NCBI RefSeq assembly: GCF_009908295.1
Contig: NZ_JAAALO010000003.1
Coordinates: 124,001-188,000, forward strand
Source: Micromonospora rubida
GTDB taxonomy: Bacteria > Actinomycetota > Actinomycetes > Mycobacteriales > Micromonosporaceae
Direction of reading: 5' to 3'
Length of the DNA stretch: 64,000 nucleotides
Part shown: positions 62,687 through 64,000 of the stretch, piece after piece
Layout of the letters: each line of letters begins with the position of its first letter
Numbering within the stretch: position 1 is the first letter of the stretch
Notes under the pieces: model-generated
What the model saw: only the letters and a program-made list of their open reading frames with translations
The model's database searches: none
Told to the model about the DNA's origin: nothing
Made by a program: the position numbers and the translations under genes

Positions 62687-64000
62687 GTGAGCGACATCAT
62701 CCCGACCCTGCCCGCTCTGGGGCTGGAGTTCCTCCCTCTCGAACCGGAGGATCCCCGCTCGGTTGGCGACATCCGGCTGCTCGGCCGGATAGGCGAGGGC
62801 GGCATGGGCCGCGTCTACCTCGGAGTGACCCAGGCCGGTCGGGCTATGGCGGTGAAGGTCGTCAAGGACCCCTACTCGACTGATTTCTCGTTCCGTGCCC
62901 GATTCGCGCGTGAGGCCTCGATCGCCAGGCGGGTCGGGGGCGTCTTCACCGCCCCCGTGCTCAGCCACGACTCCGAAGCCGCCCGCCCGTGGCTGGCGAC
63001 CGCCTTCGTGCCGGGCCCCAATCTCGCCGTCGCCGTCGCGCGCCACGGAACGCTGCCGCTGAACGGCGTGTGGCGGCTCGCCGCCGGGGTGGCCGAAGCC
63101 CTCAACGCCATTCACGGCGCCGGCATCGTCCACCGCGACCTGAAGCCCGGCAACGTGCTGCTCGCCGCCGATGGACCCCGCGTCATCGACTTCGGGATCT
63201 CCCGGGCCGACGGCGAGCTCGACCTCACCCAGACCGGCGTACGGATGGGCACCCCGTCCTACATGTCACCGGAACAGCTGCGCGGCGAGCGATCGACACC
63301 CGCCACGGACGTCTTCGCGCTCGGCTCCGTCGTCGCCTTCGCCGCCACCGGGAAGGCTCCTTTCCGCGCCGGCAGCGACGTGGAACTCGTCTACCGCGTC
63401 ACCCAGGACGAACCCACTCTCGACGGCATCACAGATCCGGGACTGCGGGAGCTGATCAGCCGGTGCCTGGCCAAGGAGCCGCGTCTGCGACCCACGCCGC
63501 AGGACGTCATCACCGCCTACATCGACCGCAGCGCGGCAGCCGCCGGCCAGGGCTGGCTGCCCGAAGGTCTTGAGGAGACCCTTCCCCAGATCGGGGCCGC
63601 TCTGACCATCCCGCTCAGGCCGCCCGGCATCGCACCGACCCTGACCACCCCCGCACCAACTCTGATCGCCCCCGCACCGACTTTGACCACCCCCGCACCG
63701 ACCCTGACCACCCCCGCACCGACCCTGACCGCCACCGCGTCGATCGGCCCGGACGGGCTCACCACCCTCACTCTCGGACGGGATACCGCTCCCGAGCCGG
63801 CCGCCGCGCAGCTGACGAAGCCACCGGATCTGACGACCCAAGCCATGCCGCCGACCGACACCCGGCGCCGGAAATGGCGTCGACCGGCTATCGCCGCGGC
63901 GATCGGCGTGCTCGTGGTGATACTGGGCGGGGCCTATCTCGTCGATGGCGGCGCGCCACCCCGCGATCCTTCGGCCGACAGTTCACCGACCGCTGCTGCC
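62687..64000 (+). CDS. Eukaryotic-type Ser/Thr protein kinase, membrane-anchored (3' end outside window)
   Basis: 438 residues are visible and the frame is open at the window end. The kinase domain spans about 28-285: glycine loop GRIGEGGMGRVYLG, Lys57 in AMAVKVVK, HRDLKPGN at 149-156, DFG at 168-170, and MGTPSYMSPEQLRG. A linker follows with five 7-residue TLTTPAP-like repeats (about 316-350; DNA 63632-63736). A membrane segment (IAAAIGVLVVILGGAYLV, 401-418) and the start of an external Ser/Thr-rich domain come next. GTG 62687 follows CGAGGGGG. It probably senses an outside signal. Confidence 0.92.
   Translation, partial: MSDIIPTLPALGLEFLPLEPEDPRSVGDIRLLGRIGEGGMGRVYLGVTQAGRAMAVKVVKDPYSTDFSFRARFAREASIARRVGGVFTAPVLSHDSEAARPWLATAFVPGPNLAVAVARHGTLPLNGVWRLAAGVAEALNAIHGAGIVHRDLKPGNVLLAADGPRVIDFGISRADGELDLTQTGVRMGTPSYMSPEQLRGERSTPATDVFALGSVVAFAATGKAPFRAGSDVELVYRVTQDEPTLDGITDPGLRELISRCLAKEPRLRPTPQDVITAYIDRSAAAAGQGWLPEGLEETLPQIGAALTIPLRPPGIAPTLTTPAPTLIAPAPTLTTPAPTLTTPAPTLTATASIGPDGLTTLTLGRDTAPEPAAAQLTKPPDLTTQAMPPTDTRRRKWRRPAIAAAIGVLVVILGGAYLVDGGAPPRDPSADSSPTAAA

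Overview
The window is very GC-rich, uses GTG starts freely and is packed with actinobacterial families (acyl-CoA carboxylase beta chain with BirA, PIN-PhoH ATPase, F420-type reductase, LppX/LprG-like lipoproteins, Mfd-MazG-enolase-FtsB-DUF501-Ppx). Together with the many short hairpin elements and bare -10 boxes placed for leaderless transcripts, it looks like chromosomal DNA of a Micromonospora-like member of the Micromonosporaceae. The genus is inference; the class is well supported. I see no rRNA, tRNA, CRISPR array, prophage or biosynthetic cluster.

Layout. 0-3.7 kb: small membrane protein, secreted GH25 lysozyme, M50-like membrane protease, ECF sigma factor with a coupled membrane partner. 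3.7-9.3 kb: accB/birA divergent pair, PH-domain protein, two GtrA proteins and a MaoC hydratase. 9.3-15.4 kb: GTP-dependent PEP carboxykinase, membrane protein, geranylgeranyl-reductase-like flavoprotein, Z-prenyl diphosphate synthase, trehalose phosphatase. 15.4-17.5 kb: small membrane protein, XRE regulator and three small coupled ORFs. 17.8-26.1 kb: PhoH, lytic transglycosylase with a long structured leader, rhomboid protease, FAD reductase, TetR/epimerase pair with two clear operators, DMT transporter, class II fructose bisphosphatase. 26.4-33.9 kb: DUF4245 protein, tandem LppX-like lipoproteins, exonuclease VII, IspH, lipoprotein, F420-type reductase/HxlR pair. 33.9-42.8 kb: RmuC, glycine-rich protein, PEP carboxylase, ABC-2-like membrane protein, S66 peptidase, short GntR, cyclase. 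43-59.5 kb: mfd, a SurA-like lipoprotein, mazG, a second ECF sigma pair, DUF885 peptidase, nudC, lipoprotein, eno, ftsB, DUF501, argA, a membrane protein, ppx. 59.5-61.7 kb: a repeat-rich accessory island. 61.7-64 kb: a lipoprotein and a Ser/Thr kinase cut by the window end.

Functional themes. Four enzymes of the PEP/gluconeogenesis section of metabolism are present (pckG, ppc, eno, glpX). Several genes serve the envelope: lysozyme, transglycosylase, rhomboid, LppX-like carriers, FtsB, Z-prenyl synthase, S66 peptidase. Regulator-target pairs with visible palindromes occur at 23.0 kb (TetR), 33.4 kb (HxlR) and 16.5 kb (XRE). Many adjacent genes are coupled by GTGA or ATGA overlaps.

The least explained region is 59.57-61.65 kb. 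It holds seven 24-bp tandem repeats, three different palindromic elements, an AlpA-type DNA-binding protein divergent from a three-ORF mini-operon whose last gene has an apparent one-base deletion, and two inverted copies of a ~120-bp palindromic repeat bracketing that module. Separately, a family of GATC(T/A)TG...CA(A/T)GATC hairpins sits at gene ends across the window, and a 51-base G run precedes mfd.
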